Part shown: positions 43,721-53,403 of the stretch, piece by piece
Layout of the letters: every line of letters begins with the position of its first letter
Position numbering within the stretch: position 1 is the first letter of the stretch
Assembly (NCBI GenBank): GCA_009784975.1
Contig: WQXG01000001.1
Span: 1 to 64,000, forward strand
From: Treponema sp.
Lineage (GTDB): Bacteria; Spirochaetota; Spirochaetia; Treponematales; Breznakiellaceae
Direction: 5' to 3'
DNA: 64,000 bases
Notes under the pieces: generated by a model
Told to the model about the DNA's origin: nothing
Databases searched by the model: none
Seen by the model: the letters and a program-made list of their open reading frames with translations, nothing else
Made by a program: the position numbers and the translations under genes

Positions 43721-44109
43721 GGGACACGCTCCAAAAATTTATCAATTTCGGCTTCTATTTTTTCCCGCCATTGTTCTTCGCCGGATTTTAACGGATCCTG
43801 CCAATGTTCGGCGGCATCTTCATCTGTCCAGCTTGTTCTTCTTTCCCGCTGCAGAAGCACTTGCGGAAGGAAATCCGGTTCTTCGGGTATAAACAGCTCG
43901 CCTGCCGGTATCGGCAAATTAATCATTGTTCTTTCGGGTTCCGTCTGTTCTGCTGTACTGTCTTTGCCTGTAATTGAAATTATAACAGATAATGTTAATA
44001 GCAGGGCAAAAACCGCAGTGCAGACAAGGATGAGCCGCTGCTTTTGTACAGCGGTTAATTTCTGAAGAAATTCCTGAATAGATTGTATTATTTTCCCCCA
44101 AAATCCCAT
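43717..44109 (-). CDS. Uncharacterised single-pass membrane protein
   Basis: A 130-aa protein with one transmembrane helix at ~27-47 ('LILVCTAVFALLLTLSVIISI') and an acidic C-terminal part ('DAAEHWQDPLKSGEEQWREKIEAEIDKF'). Overlaps the repeat-rich lipoprotein gene by 4 bp (ATGA), so both are likely made together and may work in the same envelope complex. No known domain. Divergent from the VanY-like gene. Confidence 0.7.
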   Translation of the reverse strand: MGFWGKIIQSIQEFLQKLTAVQKQRLILVCTAVFALLLTLSVIISITGKDSTAEQTEPERTMINLPIPAGELFIPEEPDFLPQVLLQRERRTSWTDEDAAEHWQDPLKSGEEQWREKIEAEIDKFLERVP

Positions 44110-44152
44110 TACTGAATATTATATCAAAAGAATCGTTTTAATGACACTATTA

Positions 44153-44181
44153 TTGTGATTTATTGTGTGATATTGTATAGA
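44153..44181 (+). promoter_or_regulatory. Promoter for the VanY-like peptidase
   Basis: TTGTGA (44153-44158), 17-bp spacer, TATAGA (44176-44181), then AAGGAGG before ATG 44198. The surrounding sequence repeats TATTGTG. Confidence 0.55.
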
Positions 44182-44197
44182 TGTTTAAGGAGGAAAA

Positions 44198-45061
44198 ATG
44201 AGCAAAAAACGGCGGTCTAAAGCTGGGGCCATAATGCTTGTTTTTGCTGCCGGGATGCTGGTTTTAATTTTTGCCTGCAGAAAATCGGTTCAGGATATAC
44301 CCCCGCAGGAAATAAATGAATCTTCATATGTAGATTTAATAACGGTTCATATTTTGGATGTTTTATCCAATTCGCAGCTGCCTGAGCATATATCAGGCAA
44401 TATTCAGGAAAATATGGCTGAAAGCCCGGATTTTATTTTTGAGCTCTTTACGATTCTTCAAAAAGATCCTTTTTTATGGAAACTTGTAGATAAAAAAAAT
44501 TCTCTTGGCAGCGGTTATGAACCCTATGATCTTGTTGATTTAAGGAGCGGTTCTTACGGGGTTGTTTCCAACCGTATGCTTCGCAGAGCCGCTTACAATT
44601 CACTGCAGGAAATGCAGGATGCTGCAAGAAGCGAAAGGTTAACATTAACGGTTTTATCGGCTTACAGATCGCATTTATATCAGGGGAGAGTTTATACTTA
44701 CAATGTAATAACGATGGGTCAAAAGGAAGCGGACAGGGAGTCTGCACGTCCCGGTTACAGTCAGCACCAGCTTGGGTTAGCCGCTGATTTTAATTCCCTG
44801 GAAAATGCTTTTGCGAAGACCCCTGAAGGTATCTGGCTTGCCAATAATGCTTCCCGCTTTGGATGGTCTCTTTCATACCCTGACGGTTATGAAGACGTAA
44901 CAGGTTATATGTGGGAAAGCTGGCATTACCGCTATGTCGGCAAGGAACTTACCGGGTTTATAGATAATTATTTTGACGGCATTCAGCAGTATGCGCTTCA
45001 GTTTATTCATAATATTGATGAACGCCTGGATAGAGAAAATCTGACTTTGGGCTGGCACTAA
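44198..45061 (+). CDS. VanY-like D-alanyl-D-alanine carboxypeptidase (M15), lipoprotein
   Basis: A 287-aa protein with a lipoprotein signal ('VLIFACRKS'). The M15B catalytic region runs from ~145 to 260: 'LSAYRSHLYQG', zinc ligands in 'SQHQLGLAADFN' (SxHxxGxAxD) and 'MWESWHYRYVG' (ExWHxR). It trims the terminal D-Ala from peptidoglycan stem peptides in the periplasm. All metal and catalytic residues are kept. AAGGAGG precedes ATG. Confidence 0.9.
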   Translation: MSKKRRSKAGAIMLVFAAGMLVLIFACRKSVQDIPPQEINESSYVDLITVHILDVLSNSQLPEHISGNIQENMAESPDFIFELFTILQKDPFLWKLVDKKNSLGSGYEPYDLVDLRSGSYGVVSNRMLRRAAYNSLQEMQDAARSERLTLTVLSAYRSHLYQGRVYTYNVITMGQKEADRESARPGYSQHQLGLAADFNSLENAFAKTPEGIWLANNASRFGWSLSYPDGYEDVTGYMWESWHYRYVGKELTGFIDNYFDGIQQYALQFIHNIDERLDRENLTLGWH

Positions 45062-45062
45062 A

Positions 45063-46094
45063 CTATCTGCCGGAAGATAGAATCCCTGTTTCGAATCTGC
45101 TGCGAATATCTTCTTTTTGCCTGAATATATTATCCCAGATTACCGGAATGCTGTTTGCAAGAATTTCTTCTGTGGGAATTGAGCCATTGGGAATTCTTGG
45201 GAAATCTGCTCTTACAGAATGCATCCATCCGTTTACGATAGCGTTCTGTCCTTCTTCGCCAAGAAACCAGTTTGTTATTGCTTCTGCCGCAGAAGTATTC
45301 TTGTTTGCGCTCCATTTGTTGTTGATAATCATTATTGTAGACGGAATTACTACAACGCCGTCTGTAGGATAAATTATTTCCAGCCTGGAATTGTTCACCT
45401 GACGTATTCTAAGAATTGACTCTTCCAGGATCATTGCAACTCTGCATTCTCCCGATTCCAGTTTTGACAGGGTTTCATCGGAGCCGTAATCTATCTTTAC
45501 CCTCTGGCTGCCGAGTGCATCAAAGTATCCATGGCCGTATTTATCTCTTAGCGCGGTGACTGTTGCCATTGTTGTTCCGGAAACAAGGGGATTTCTCATT
45601 GAAATAGCGCCTCTTGCGCCGGTATTATGTGCAAAATCATAAAAAGAATTTGGGACGGTGTTTCTCGCGTTTCTTGCCGGATTGAATGCAAGTACCATGT
45701 TGCTTATTCTGACAGGATACCAGCAGCCTTCCGGATCGTAATCAAAAGCAAGGCTGGATCTTTCGCTGGAAATAAAGGGGTGCAGCATTCCTTTTTCTTT
45801 GAGTTCCAGAGAATAGGCAGGTTCCGCTACCATCAATATGTCGCAGCCAAGTCTGCCGGATGCCTGCTCTGATGCAATTCTTGCCTGAAGAACGCCTGTT
45901 CCGCCGTAGACAAATTCTATTGTGCATCCGGGAAACCGTTTTTGCAGATCGGCTTTTACGGCTTCTGTAACATACTCGTACATGGATGTGTAGATTGTTA
46001 TTTTACCCGATGGTTTTTTATCCTTGCTGCCGGAAGCAAAGGCAAGCGGGATCGCAAAAGCAAGAATTATTAAAATACATATTATTTTTTTCAT
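45063..46094 (-). CDS. ABC transporter substrate-binding protein (iron/thiamine/polyamine type)
   Basis: A 343-aa periplasmic protein with signal peptide 'MKKIICILIILAFAIPLAFASGSKDKK'. The 'GKITIYTSMYEYVTEAVKADLQKRFPG' and 'FVYGGTGVLQARIASE' stretches match family-1-type Fe3+ binding proteins (FbpA/FutA-like, SBP_bac_6). No permease or ATPase gene is adjacent, so partners must be elsewhere. It follows the OmpA-like gene by nine bases, and the two probably form an operon. Confidence 0.85.
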   Translation of the reverse strand: MKKIICILIILAFAIPLAFASGSKDKKPSGKITIYTSMYEYVTEAVKADLQKRFPGCTIEFVYGGTGVLQARIASEQASGRLGCDILMVAEPAYSLELKEKGMLHPFISSERSSLAFDYDPEGCWYPVRISNMVLAFNPARNARNTVPNSFYDFAHNTGARGAISMRNPLVSGTTMATVTALRDKYGHGYFDALGSQRVKIDYGSDETLSKLESGECRVAMILEESILRIRQVNNSRLEIIYPTDGVVVIPSTIMIINNKWSANKNTSAAEAITNWFLGEEGQNAIVNGWMHSVRADFPRIPNGSIPTEEILANSIPVIWDNIFRQKEDIRSRFETGILSSGR

Positions 46095-46103
46095 GTGTTC
46101 CTC

Positions 46104-47135
46104 CTAATTTGAATCAAGCTGAATTATCATCATTTCTACACGGCGGTTTCTGTTCCTGACATCCCAGTCGCTGGTTGCAGTTCTTGTTCCGCCGAAACCC
46201 ACAACAACGATTTGATCATCGCTTACACCCCTTGATCTTAGCTCCTGTGCAACTGTGTTTGCGCGCATCATGCTAAGCGCCATTAGATCATCCGCTTCGC
46301 TGCGGTTTATGGTAAAGGGATTGGCATGTCCTTCTATCCTTACGCGGTACTCTGGATTTTCCCTAAGTTCTTTTGCGACAGAATTAAGAACGAGCTGATT
46401 TAATTCGCGGGCATCACGATCAATTCCTACATTATAACTTCCTATATCAGGTCCAAATAAAACAAACTCAATGGAAGAAATTTTTATTAGTTTGATAATT
46501 TCACTGGGAGGAAGAGTTTTTACAACTTCGATATATTCATATTTATATTCGTATTCGTATTCGGTTGTGAATCTTGTTTTTTGCGGCAGCGGGAATTTGT
46601 ACCCGGCTGTTACGGAAAATCCAAAGATATGAGGATATCCGCCGCGTACCAGCGGTTCAATATGCCATCTGGATGTAAGAGGTATTGTGACACCGAATGC
46701 GGCATCTGCCAGTACGGAACCGCGGGTTAATTTTGGATTATCGAACGGGTTGCTGTCTCCCCTGTATGCTGCAAGTAAACCCAGCCCCCCCTGAACAAAT
46801 AAATTGATTTTTCTGTCTTCGTTTCGCCCAAGCTTCAGGAAATTCCAGCGCAGATATACCTGGCCTTCCAGCGTGAGTATTTGATCGGTGCTGAAATTTA
46901 TACCCACTTTGCTGCCGACCATTAATGCCGGTGACAGCCAAAGTTTTGGATCCACGATTAATTGATATGATGTTCCTTCTACAAGGATATCACTCATTCC
47001 CGTTCCAATATCAAGCGACCAGAAATCACCTGCCGGAAAATCTGTTTGGGCGTATAGTCCGTTTATAAAAGCAAATAATAATATTAGAAGTAAAACGCCT
47101 TTAATATTGAATGTATTTTTTTTTGATAATCTCAT
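46104..47135 (-). CDS. OmpA-family outer membrane protein
   Basis: A 343-aa protein. Signal peptide 'GVLLLILLFAFINGLYAQ', an N-terminal ~190-residue beta-barrel-like domain, then an OmpA-like peptidoglycan-binding domain (~230-340) with 'RVRIEGHANPF', 'LSMMRANTVAQELRSRGV' and 'RNRRVEMMII'. ATG 47135 with AAGGTGAG is preferred over the TTG at 47159. Likely anchors the outer membrane to peptidoglycan. Confidence 0.87.
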   Translation of the reverse strand: MRLSKKNTFNIKGVLLLILLFAFINGLYAQTDFPAGDFWSLDIGTGMSDILVEGTSYQLIVDPKLWLSPALMVGSKVGINFSTDQILTLEGQVYLRWNFLKLGRNEDRKINLFVQGGLGLLAAYRGDSNPFDNPKLTRGSVLADAAFGVTIPLTSRWHIEPLVRGGYPHIFGFSVTAGYKFPLPQKTRFTTEYEYEYKYEYIEVVKTLPPSEIIKLIKISSIEFVLFGPDIGSYNVGIDRDARELNQLVLNSVAKELRENPEYRVRIEGHANPFTINRSEADDLMALSMMRANTVAQELRSRGVSDDQIVVVGFGGTRTATSDWDVRNRNRRVEMMIIQLDSN

Positions 47136-47218
47136 TGTTTTTCTCACCTTAATTAACAAAATTATATAATAACATTATAAAGGTTAAACTTGTTATTTAC
47201 AAGTGAGCAATTTGGAAC

Positions 47219-47247
47219 TTGCCTCTATAATGCATTTTTGCTACAAT
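47219..47247 (+). promoter_or_regulatory. prfA promoter, leaderless spacing
   Basis: TTGCCT (47219-47224), 17-bp spacer, TACAAT (47242-47247); ATG 47254 is six bases later and has no Shine-Dalgarno. A second TATAAT lies at 47226-47231 and would give a ~20-nt leader. Confidence 0.5.
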
Positions 47248-47253
47248 TAAACC

Positions 47254-48348
47254 ATGCAAAATGAACGGTTAAATTCCCTGTTAAAACGATATAACGAGTT
47301 AAATCTTTTAATTCAGGATCCGCAGCTGGTAAAGGATCAAAACCGTTATCGCGCTGTAATGAAAGAACATTCGCATCTTAGCGAAATTGCCCAGTCGCAT
47401 GAAGGTATTGAGCTGCTGGAAAAGCAGGTTAATGAGACCAAAACCCTTGTTCATGAAGAAAAAGACCCTCAAATGCGGGAACTGGCTCGTGAAGAACTCA
47501 AGGAGCTGGAAACCAGGCTCGTCTCTGAAAATGAAAAGCTCAAATTTCTGCTAATTCCAAAAGATCCCCTTGATGAAAAAAATATAATCATGGAAATAAG
47601 GGCGGGAACCGGAGGCGAAGAAGCGGCGCTTTTTGCGGCAGACCTTTACCGTATGTACTCCCGTTTTGCGGAAAACAGGGGCTGGAAATTCGAGATTATG
47701 AATTCCAATGAAACAGAACTTGGCGGCATAAAAGAAATTGTTTTTTCCATTAGCGGAAACAATGTGTACGAAAATCTCCGTTATGAGTCCGGGGTTCACA
47801 GGGTGCAAAGAGTTCCTGATACCGAAGCCTCCGGGAGGATTCACACCTCGGCTGTTACTGTCGCTGTTTTGCCGGAAGCAGACGAAACTGAACTTGATAT
47901 AAAGCAGGATGATCTTCGCATAGATGTAATGCGCGCAGGAGGTCCCGGAGGACAAAGCGTTAATACGACGGACTCTGCTGTGCGGATAACGCACCTGCCT
48001 ACGGGAGTTACTGTTCATTGTCAGGATGAAAAGAGCCAGATTAAAAATAAAGCAAAGGCTATGCGCATATTGCGGGCGCGCATTTTCGAGATGGAAGAAG
48101 CAAAAGCCGCAGCGCAGAGGGCGGAGGCAAGGAAGAGCCAGGTAGGTTCAGGAGATCGTTCGCAGAGAATAAGGACGTATAATTTTCCGCAGAACCGCCT
48201 TACGGATCATCGTATAAACCTTACTCTTTATAAACTTGAACTTATCATGCAGGGTGATACAGCCGAACTTTTTGACGCATTGAAACTTTCTGCCAAAGAA
48301 GAACTTTTGCAAAGCAGCGCAAGCACATCCGCAGATTCAGAAGATTGA
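47254..48348 (+). CDS. prfA: Peptide chain release factor 1
   Basis: A 364-aa protein that reads UAA/UAG and triggers hydrolysis. The GGQ motif is in '[20 protein letters not shown]'; the codon-reading PxT-type loop lies in '[20 protein letters not shown]'. Normal length. Followed after three bases by prmC, the usual pairing. Confidence 0.97.
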   Translation: MQNERLNSLLKRYNELNLLIQDPQLVKDQNRYRAVMKEHSHLSEIAQSHEGIELLEKQVNETKTLVHEEKDPQMRELAREELKELETRLVSENEKLKFLLIPKDPLDEKNIIMEIRAGTGGEEAALFAADLYRMYSRFAENRGWKFEIMNSNETELGGIKEIVFSISGNNVYENLRYESGVHRVQRVPDTEASGRIHTSAVTVAVLPEADETELDIKQDDLRIDVMRAGGPGGQSVNTTDSAVRITHLPTGVTVHCQDEKSQIKNKAKAMRILRARIFEMEEAKAAAQRAEARKSQVGSGDRSQRIRTYNFPQNRLTDHRINLTLYKLELIMQGDTAELFDALKLSAKEELLQSSASTSADSED

Positions 48349-48351
48349 GCC

Positions 48352-49197
48352 ATGAATGTTCGTGAAGCAATCGCGCAAGGGAGCGCCGATTTAAAATTTG
48401 CAGACATTCAGTCTCCGGGGCTTGATGCCTCGCTTTTGCTGGCGTTTGTTTTAAAAACCAGCCGCACATCTTTAATTGCCTCAGGAACAAAAAAGGTTTC
48501 GGAAGATGACTGCGCTGCATTTTGCGAACTTATAGAAAGAAGGTGTAATGGTGAATGTGTCGCGTACCTGACAGGTAAAAAAGAATTCAGAGGTCTTGAG
48601 TTTGAGGTAAATAAATCCGTGCTTGTTCCGCGCCCGGATACGGAAACTTTGGTAGAGGCAGCATTGGAATTACTGCCCGCTGCCAGCAGCGGCGCTGTTC
48701 TTGATCTTTGTACCGGTACGGGAGCTGTTGCGGTTTCCCTAAAAAATGAAAGACCTGAGCTTGAAGTTTGGGCGGCAGATATATCAATTGAAGCTTTGGA
48801 AACTGCCAAAAGAAACGCAAAGCGGCTTGGTAAAGATGTTCGCTTCCATAACGGCGATTTGTATGCGGCGCTTCCGTCTTTGAATAACCCATTCAACATG
48901 ATTGTTTCCAACCCTCCCTATATTCCTACCCGCGAAATACAATCGCTGGCGGCAGAAGTGCAGAATGAACCGCGCATTGCTCTTGACGGAGGAGACAGCG
49001 GACTTGATATAATTGAACGTATCATAGACGGTGCGCCTGATCACCTGCTAAACGGCGGATACCTTTTGCTGGAAATTCATCCGCCCTTAGTGCAGGAAAT
49101 TAAAGTTCTGCTTGAAAAAAAAGGTTTTAAAGATATACAATTATATAAAGACCTTTCCGGTTTGCAGAGAGTGATTGGAGGCAGGTATGAAAATTAA
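48352..49197 (+). CDS. prmC: Release factor glutamine methyltransferase PrmC
   Basis: A 281-aa protein that methylates the Gln of the release-factor GGQ motif. Motif I 'VLDLCTGTGAVAVSL' and the catalytic 'MIVSNPPYIPTREI' (NPPY) are present with the N-terminal helical domain. Directly downstream of prfA. Its 3' end overlaps the start of the CapA-type gene by 11 bp. Confidence 0.95.
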   Translation: MNVREAIAQGSADLKFADIQSPGLDASLLLAFVLKTSRTSLIASGTKKVSEDDCAAFCELIERRCNGECVAYLTGKKEFRGLEFEVNKSVLVPRPDTETLVEAALELLPAASSGAVLDLCTGTGAVAVSLKNERPELEVWAADISIEALETAKRNAKRLGKDVRFHNGDLYAALPSLNNPFNMIVSNPPYIPTREIQSLAAEVQNEPRIALDGGDSGLDIIERIIDGAPDHLLNGGYLLLEIHPPLVQEIKVLLEKKGFKDIQLYKDLSGLQRVIGGRYEN

Positions 49198-50317
49198 AAT
49201 CGGTTTTTTACTGGCAATCATTATAGTAAATATGTCTTGTCATTCAAGACCCATAACCGCCTCAAATGAAATTGAAATACAGCCCCAGCCATTCACTGTT
49301 ACTCTTGTTGCCGCAGGAGATAATTTATATCACGACTCAACAATACGATCCGCGCTGGCGGGAAATGTTTATAATTTTGCTCCGGTTTATTCGGAGATAA
49401 AGAGCATTGTAGAAAATGCGGACCTTGCATTTATAAATCAGGAAACTGTGATGGCAGGAACCCGCTTTGGTTATTCGGGATATCCTTCGTTCAATACGCC
49501 TCAAGCTCTTGCTTACGGTTTGGTTGAAACGGGTTTTAATATTTTAAATTTGGCGAATAATCATGCCATGGATATGGGAGCCGCCGGGCTTTACGCTACG
49601 CTTGATTTTCTGGATACTATAGAAGAATTTACTGTAATAGGAGCCAGAAGGGAAGGGGAAAGCGCCAGGATAATTATAAAAAACAATATCACTTTTGGAT
49701 TTTTAGCCTATACGTTCAGCCTTAACGGGATTCCGCTTCCCAGGAATAATCCAAATCTTGTTTCCATGATTAACAGGGAAACAATGGCGCAGGAGATTGA
49801 AGCTCTGCGTCCGTTATGTGATTTTTTAATTGTTTCGGTTCATTGGGGCGAGGAATACCGGCTGGAACCGGACAGGGATCAAACCTCCCTTGCGCTTTTT
49901 CTTGCCGAGCAAAATGTAGATTTAATTATCGGCCATCATCCGCATGTGCTCCAGAAGGCAGAAACCATCACTTTGCCGGACGGAAGAAAAACTTTATGCT
50001 ATTATTCGCTTGGGAATTTTGTTTCGCATCAGCGGGAAAGAGAAAGAATTATCGGCGGAATGATGGTTGTTACGTTTACCAAAGATGATACAACCGGAGA
50101 ACTAAATATTTCAGATCATGGGATGCTGCCTATAGTAACTCATTTTGACCGTAATTTTAGAAATACAAAAGTATATCCGCTGTATTCATACACGGAAGAA
50201 TTACTGGAAACTCATGCTTTAAAAAGATTTGATGCAGCTCTTTCCATGGACTTTTTTAATACTGTGTTAAACAGGCTGCAAACCAAAGTGTATACGCAAA
50301 ATCCTTTTATCGATTAA
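49187..50317 (+). CDS. CapA-family (PGA_cap) lipoprotein
   Basis: A 376-aa protein with lipobox 'IVNMSCHSR'. The calcineurin-like fold of CapA poly-gamma-glutamate proteins is marked by 'TLVAAGDNLYHDS', 'LANNHAMDMG', 'LIVSVHWGEEY' and 'LIIGHHPHVLQ'. ATG 49187 has GGAGGCAGGT upstream; the track start 49175 is four residues longer. The exact substrate is uncertain; many such proteins are not involved in capsule. Converges with the M18 peptidase gene, overlapping by 4 bp. Confidence 0.87.
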   Translation: MKIKIGFLLAIIIVNMSCHSRPITASNEIEIQPQPFTVTLVAAGDNLYHDSTIRSALAGNVYNFAPVYSEIKSIVENADLAFINQETVMAGTRFGYSGYPSFNTPQALAYGLVETGFNILNLANNHAMDMGAAGLYATLDFLDTIEEFTVIGARREGESARIIIKNNITFGFLAYTFSLNGIPLPRNNPNLVSMINRETMAQEIEALRPLCDFLIVSVHWGEEYRLEPDRDQTSLALFLAEQNVDLIIGHHPHVLQKAETITLPDGRKTLCYYSLGNFVSHQRERERIIGGMMVVTFTKDDTTGELNISDHGMLPIVTHFDRNFRNTKVYPLYSYTEELLETHALKRFDAALSMDFFNTVLNRLQTKVYTQNPFID

Positions 50318-51723
50318 GCATCCCGCAGGAATGCGATGTATCCCTTGTACGTCGTATAAAGATCTATTTTACTGATTACTTCAAACGGGGAGTGCATTGA
50401 TAAAACAGGCACGCCGCAGTCAAGAACATCCATTCCCAAATTAGCGGCATAAAGCGCGATTGTTCCGCCGCCGCCCTTGTCTACTTTACCCAATGCGCCG
50501 AACTGCCACTGGATATTATTGCGGTTTAAAATTGCCTGTACCTTTGCGCAGAATTCCGCATTGGCATCGCTTGCGCCGTATTTGCCGCCGGAGCCGGTGT
50601 AATTGCTGAGCGCAATTCCTTTTCCTATGTATGAAGAGTTTCTTTTATCAAAGACACCGGCATAGGTGGGATCGAAAGCCGCATTGACATCAGAGGAGAG
50701 CATGGAAGATCGTGAAAAACAAAGCCGCAGAGACGATTCGTTTTCGCCGCAAAGGAGAGCCAGAAAATTTTCAAAGTTACGCGAGCGGGCGCCTGTGTTT
50801 CCTGCCGATCCTGTTTCTTCCTTGTCTGATAAATAGCAAACCAAAGTTTTTGCGGGTATTGTTTTAAAAGCGATAAGCGCCTGAAGAGCAGGCCATGCGC
50901 AGCAGCGGTCGTCGTGTCCGTAAGCGCCGATCATGCTGCGGTCAAGACCTACATCGCTTGCTTTAAAAGCCGGAACAAATTCAATTTCTGCGCCGGCAAA
51001 ATCTTTTTCTGTTACGCCGTATTTTTCGTGCAGCAGGGCAAGAAGAGCAAGTTTTACTTTTTCTTTTGCGTCTTTGTCAGAATGAGGACGGGAGCCGGCA
51101 AGAATATCAAGGTCTTCTGCTTCTACAGCAGCTGATGCTTTTTTTTCCATCTGCTCTTTGGCAAGATGCGGTAAAAGGTCTGTAATGGTAAAGACAGGAT
51201 CGCCGGGCTCTTCGCCGATTCTTATCGCTGTTTTTTTGCCGTTTTCGTTTACAAATACACCGTGCATCGCAAGCGGAATTGTTGTCCACTGATATTTTTT
51301 AATGCCGCCGTAATAGTGCGTATCAAAGAGAGCGAGCTCGTTATCTTCGTATAGCGGGTTTTGTTTTAAATCCAGACGGGGAGAATCCAGATGAGCGCCG
51401 AGTATATTGCATCCTTCTGCGGCGGATTTTTTTCCAATTACGGCAGCAAGGATGGATTTGCCCCGGATATTCTGATAAACCTTCATGCCCGGTTTAAAAG
51501 TTTTTTGTTTAAGCGTGTCTATGTTTATAAAACCGTTTTTTTCCAGCAGGACGTTTATTACATCAACACATTCGCGTTCTGTTTTTCCCTTGTCCAGAAA
51601 TTGTTTATATGATGAAGCCAGATCCTCAACTTCTTTTTCTGTTTTTTTGTCGATTCCTTCCCAGCCGTTTTTTAGATTTAAAAAGAGCTTGTCAGACAGT
51701 TTTTCTTTTTTGCCTTTTGCCAT
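50314..51723 (-). CDS. M18 family aminopeptidase
   Basis: A 469-aa zinc aminopeptidase that removes N-terminal (often acidic) residues in the cytosol. Metal-binding motifs: 'LGAHLDSPRLDLK', 'YGHDDRCCAWPALQA', 'DKEETGSAGNTGARS' and the terminal 'SMHSPFEV'. AGGAGG before ATG. Complete, with a typical length for the larger M18 subgroup. Confidence 0.93.
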   Translation of the reverse strand: MAKGKKEKLSDKLFLNLKNGWEGIDKKTEKEVEDLASSYKQFLDKGKTERECVDVINVLLEKNGFINIDTLKQKTFKPGMKVYQNIRGKSILAAVIGKKSAAEGCNILGAHLDSPRLDLKQNPLYEDNELALFDTHYYGGIKKYQWTTIPLAMHGVFVNENGKKTAIRIGEEPGDPVFTITDLLPHLAKEQMEKKASAAVEAEDLDILAGSRPHSDKDAKEKVKLALLALLHEKYGVTEKDFAGAEIEFVPAFKASDVGLDRSMIGAYGHDDRCCAWPALQALIAFKTIPAKTLVCYLSDKEETGSAGNTGARSRNFENFLALLCGENESSLRLCFSRSSMLSSDVNAAFDPTYAGVFDKRNSSYIGKGIALSNYTGSGGKYGASDANAEFCAKVQAILNRNNIQWQFGALGKVDKGGGGTIALYAANLGMDVLDCGVPVLSMHSPFEVISKIDLYTTYKGYIAFLRDA

Positions 51724-51784
51724 GTTATCCTCCTGTAAAATAGGTGCCTGTTACCATTTATTACTTTATGATACTATATATTCT

Positions 51785-53395
51785 ATGAATATACGAGTAC
51801 GCTATGCGCCTTCCCCGACAGGTCTTCAGCACGTGGGCGGGATACGAACTGCCCTTTTTAACTATCTTTATGCCCGTTGTAATGGGGGCAAATTTATCCT
51901 CCGCCTGGAAGATACGGACAGAACCCGGTTTGACGAAAGTTATGTAAAAAACCTTTATGATACATTTGAATGGCTGGGCTTTAAATGGGACGAAGGTCCG
52001 GTACCTGACAACGAGGTCGAAGACCGAAGTTTCCAGTCTCGCGGCGGGCTTTATAGTCCTTATATTCAATCCGAGCGTACTGTTTTGTACAAAAAGTATG
52101 CGCAGGAACTGCTCGATAAAGGACAGGCTTATTATTGTTTTTGTTCCGCGCAAAGGATAGAAGAAGTGCGCCTGCAAAGGGAAGCCGCCCGTTCCTCGCA
52201 AAGCGGTTATGATCGTTTTTGCCGGAATATCGATCCGCAGGAAGCTGCCAAAAGAGCGGCATCAGGCGAGGTTTGCACCGTCAGGCTGAAAATCCCGCTC
52301 GGCGAAACTACGCTTTTTAATGACCATCTGCTTGGCGGCATTGAATGGAAAAATGATGATGTTAACCCCGATCCTGTACTGTTAAAATCTGACGGGTTTC
52401 CTACCTATCATCTTGCGAATGTGGTAGATGATCATTTAATGGAAGTGACTCATGTGTTACGTGCACAGGAGTGGCTTGCGTCAACTCCGCTTCATGTAAT
52501 TATGTACCGCGCTTTTGGATGGACGCCGCCTGAATTCTGCCATCTTCCGATGGTAATGGGCCAGGACGGAAAAAAACTTTCCAAACGGCACGGAGCGACA
52601 AGTATTGATGAATTCCGAAAGCAGGGATACCTTCCCGAAGCGCTGATAAATTACATTGCTCTTTTGGGCGCATCCTACGAGGAAGGCAAAGATGTTTACA
52701 CGTTAGGTGAACTTGCGCAGCATTTCAGCCTTGAAAAACTGAATAAAGCACCCGCTGTTTTTGATTATAAAAAGCTGGAATGGTACAATGGCTTGTATAT
52801 ACGGATGAAAAGCGATGAGGAACTTGCTGCTCTTTGCTTGCCGTTTGCTGTTGAGGCTGGACTGATTGGGAAAATTGGCGAAGAGGTTCTCGCGGAGGCG
52901 CGGAGACGCAGAGGACGCGGAGAAGAGGAAGAAGAAGAGGGAATAGGGAAGAGGGGAGAAGAGGAAGAGGAAGAGGAAGAGGGGAGAGAGGGGTTTGCTA
53001 AGTTTGTTGGGGCGATGGGGCTTGTTAGGGAGAGGTTGGTTTTGCTTGGGGAGGTTACAGAGAAGATTGGCTACTTGTTTAAGGAGCCGGAGATTCCTGA
53101 AGCACAGGAATTTATTCCCAAAAAGTGCGACCTTGCCAAAACGATTGAACTTTTGCAGACAGGAATGGAACTTGTGCGCCGGTTGGCAGAAATGCCGGAT
53201 GATGAGCAGGCGGAAAATTTTATAAAGGCGGAAGCGGAAAAACGAGAAATAAAACTTGGAGACCTTATGATGCCGCTGCGTGTTGCCATTACGGGCAGCC
53301 GTGTTAGTCCTCCGCTGTTTGGGTCTTTGCGGCTACTTGGAGCGGAATGTTCTGCGAAGCGGGTGCAAAATGCGCTTGATATGCTAAATAAATAG
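51785..53395 (+). CDS. gltX: Glutamyl-tRNA synthetase with repeat-derived insertion
   Basis: A 536-aa class I synthetase. 'VRYAPSPTGLQHVGGIRTALFN' is the HIGH region and 'KKLSKRHG' the KMSKS loop. The track start at 51485 is rejected: the protein begins MNIRVRYAPSPTG at 51785. No Shine-Dalgarno; TACTAT ends seven bases upstream. Residues ~366-403 are an Arg/Glu-only insert ('EARRRRGRGEEEEEEG') in the C-terminal half. Its DNA matches the intergenic CGCAGAG repeat at 58440. The frame is kept, so the enzyme, which is essential, is presumably functional. Confidence 0.95.
   Translation: MNIRVRYAPSPTGLQHVGGIRTALFNYLYARCNGGKFILRLEDTDRTRFDESYVKNLYDTFEWLGFKWDEGPVPDNEVEDRSFQSRGGLYSPYIQSERTVLYKKYAQELLDKGQAYYCFCSAQRIEEVRLQREAARSSQSGYDRFCRNIDPQEAAKRAASGEVCTVRLKIPLGETTLFNDHLLGGIEWKNDDVNPDPVLLKSDGFPTYHLANVVDDHLMEVTHVLRAQEWLASTPLHVIMYRAFGWTPPEFCHLPMVMGQDGKKLSKRHGATSIDEFRKQGYLPEALINYIALLGASYEEGKDVYTLGELAQHFSLEKLNKAPAVFDYKKLEWYNGLYIRMKSDEELAALCLPFAVEAGLIGKIGEEVLAEARRRRGRGEEEEEEGIGKRGEEEEEEEEGREGFAKFVGAMGLVRERLVLLGEVTEKIGYLFKEPEIPEAQEFIPKKCDLAKTIELLQTGMELVRRLAEMPDDEQAENFIKAEAEKREIKLGDLMMPLRVAITGSRVSPPLFGSLRLLGAECSAKRVQNALDMLNK
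52882..52995 (+). repeat. CGCAGAG-type repeat inserted in frame in gltX
   Basis: GAGGTTCTCGCGGAGGCGCG and the following GAGACGCAGAGGACGCGGAG align with the reverse complement of the intergenic repeat at 58440-58490. It continues as a purine-only GAAGAGG tract. It adds about 38 codons rich in Arg and Glu. Confidence 0.82.
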
Positions 53396-53403
53396 GAGGC
53401 AGT

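Noticed and set aside
51485-51784. 100-aa N-terminal extension of gltX in the ORF track
   Set aside because: It runs antisense through the M18 aminopeptidase gene; the GltX N-terminus clearly begins at MNIRVRYAPSPTG.
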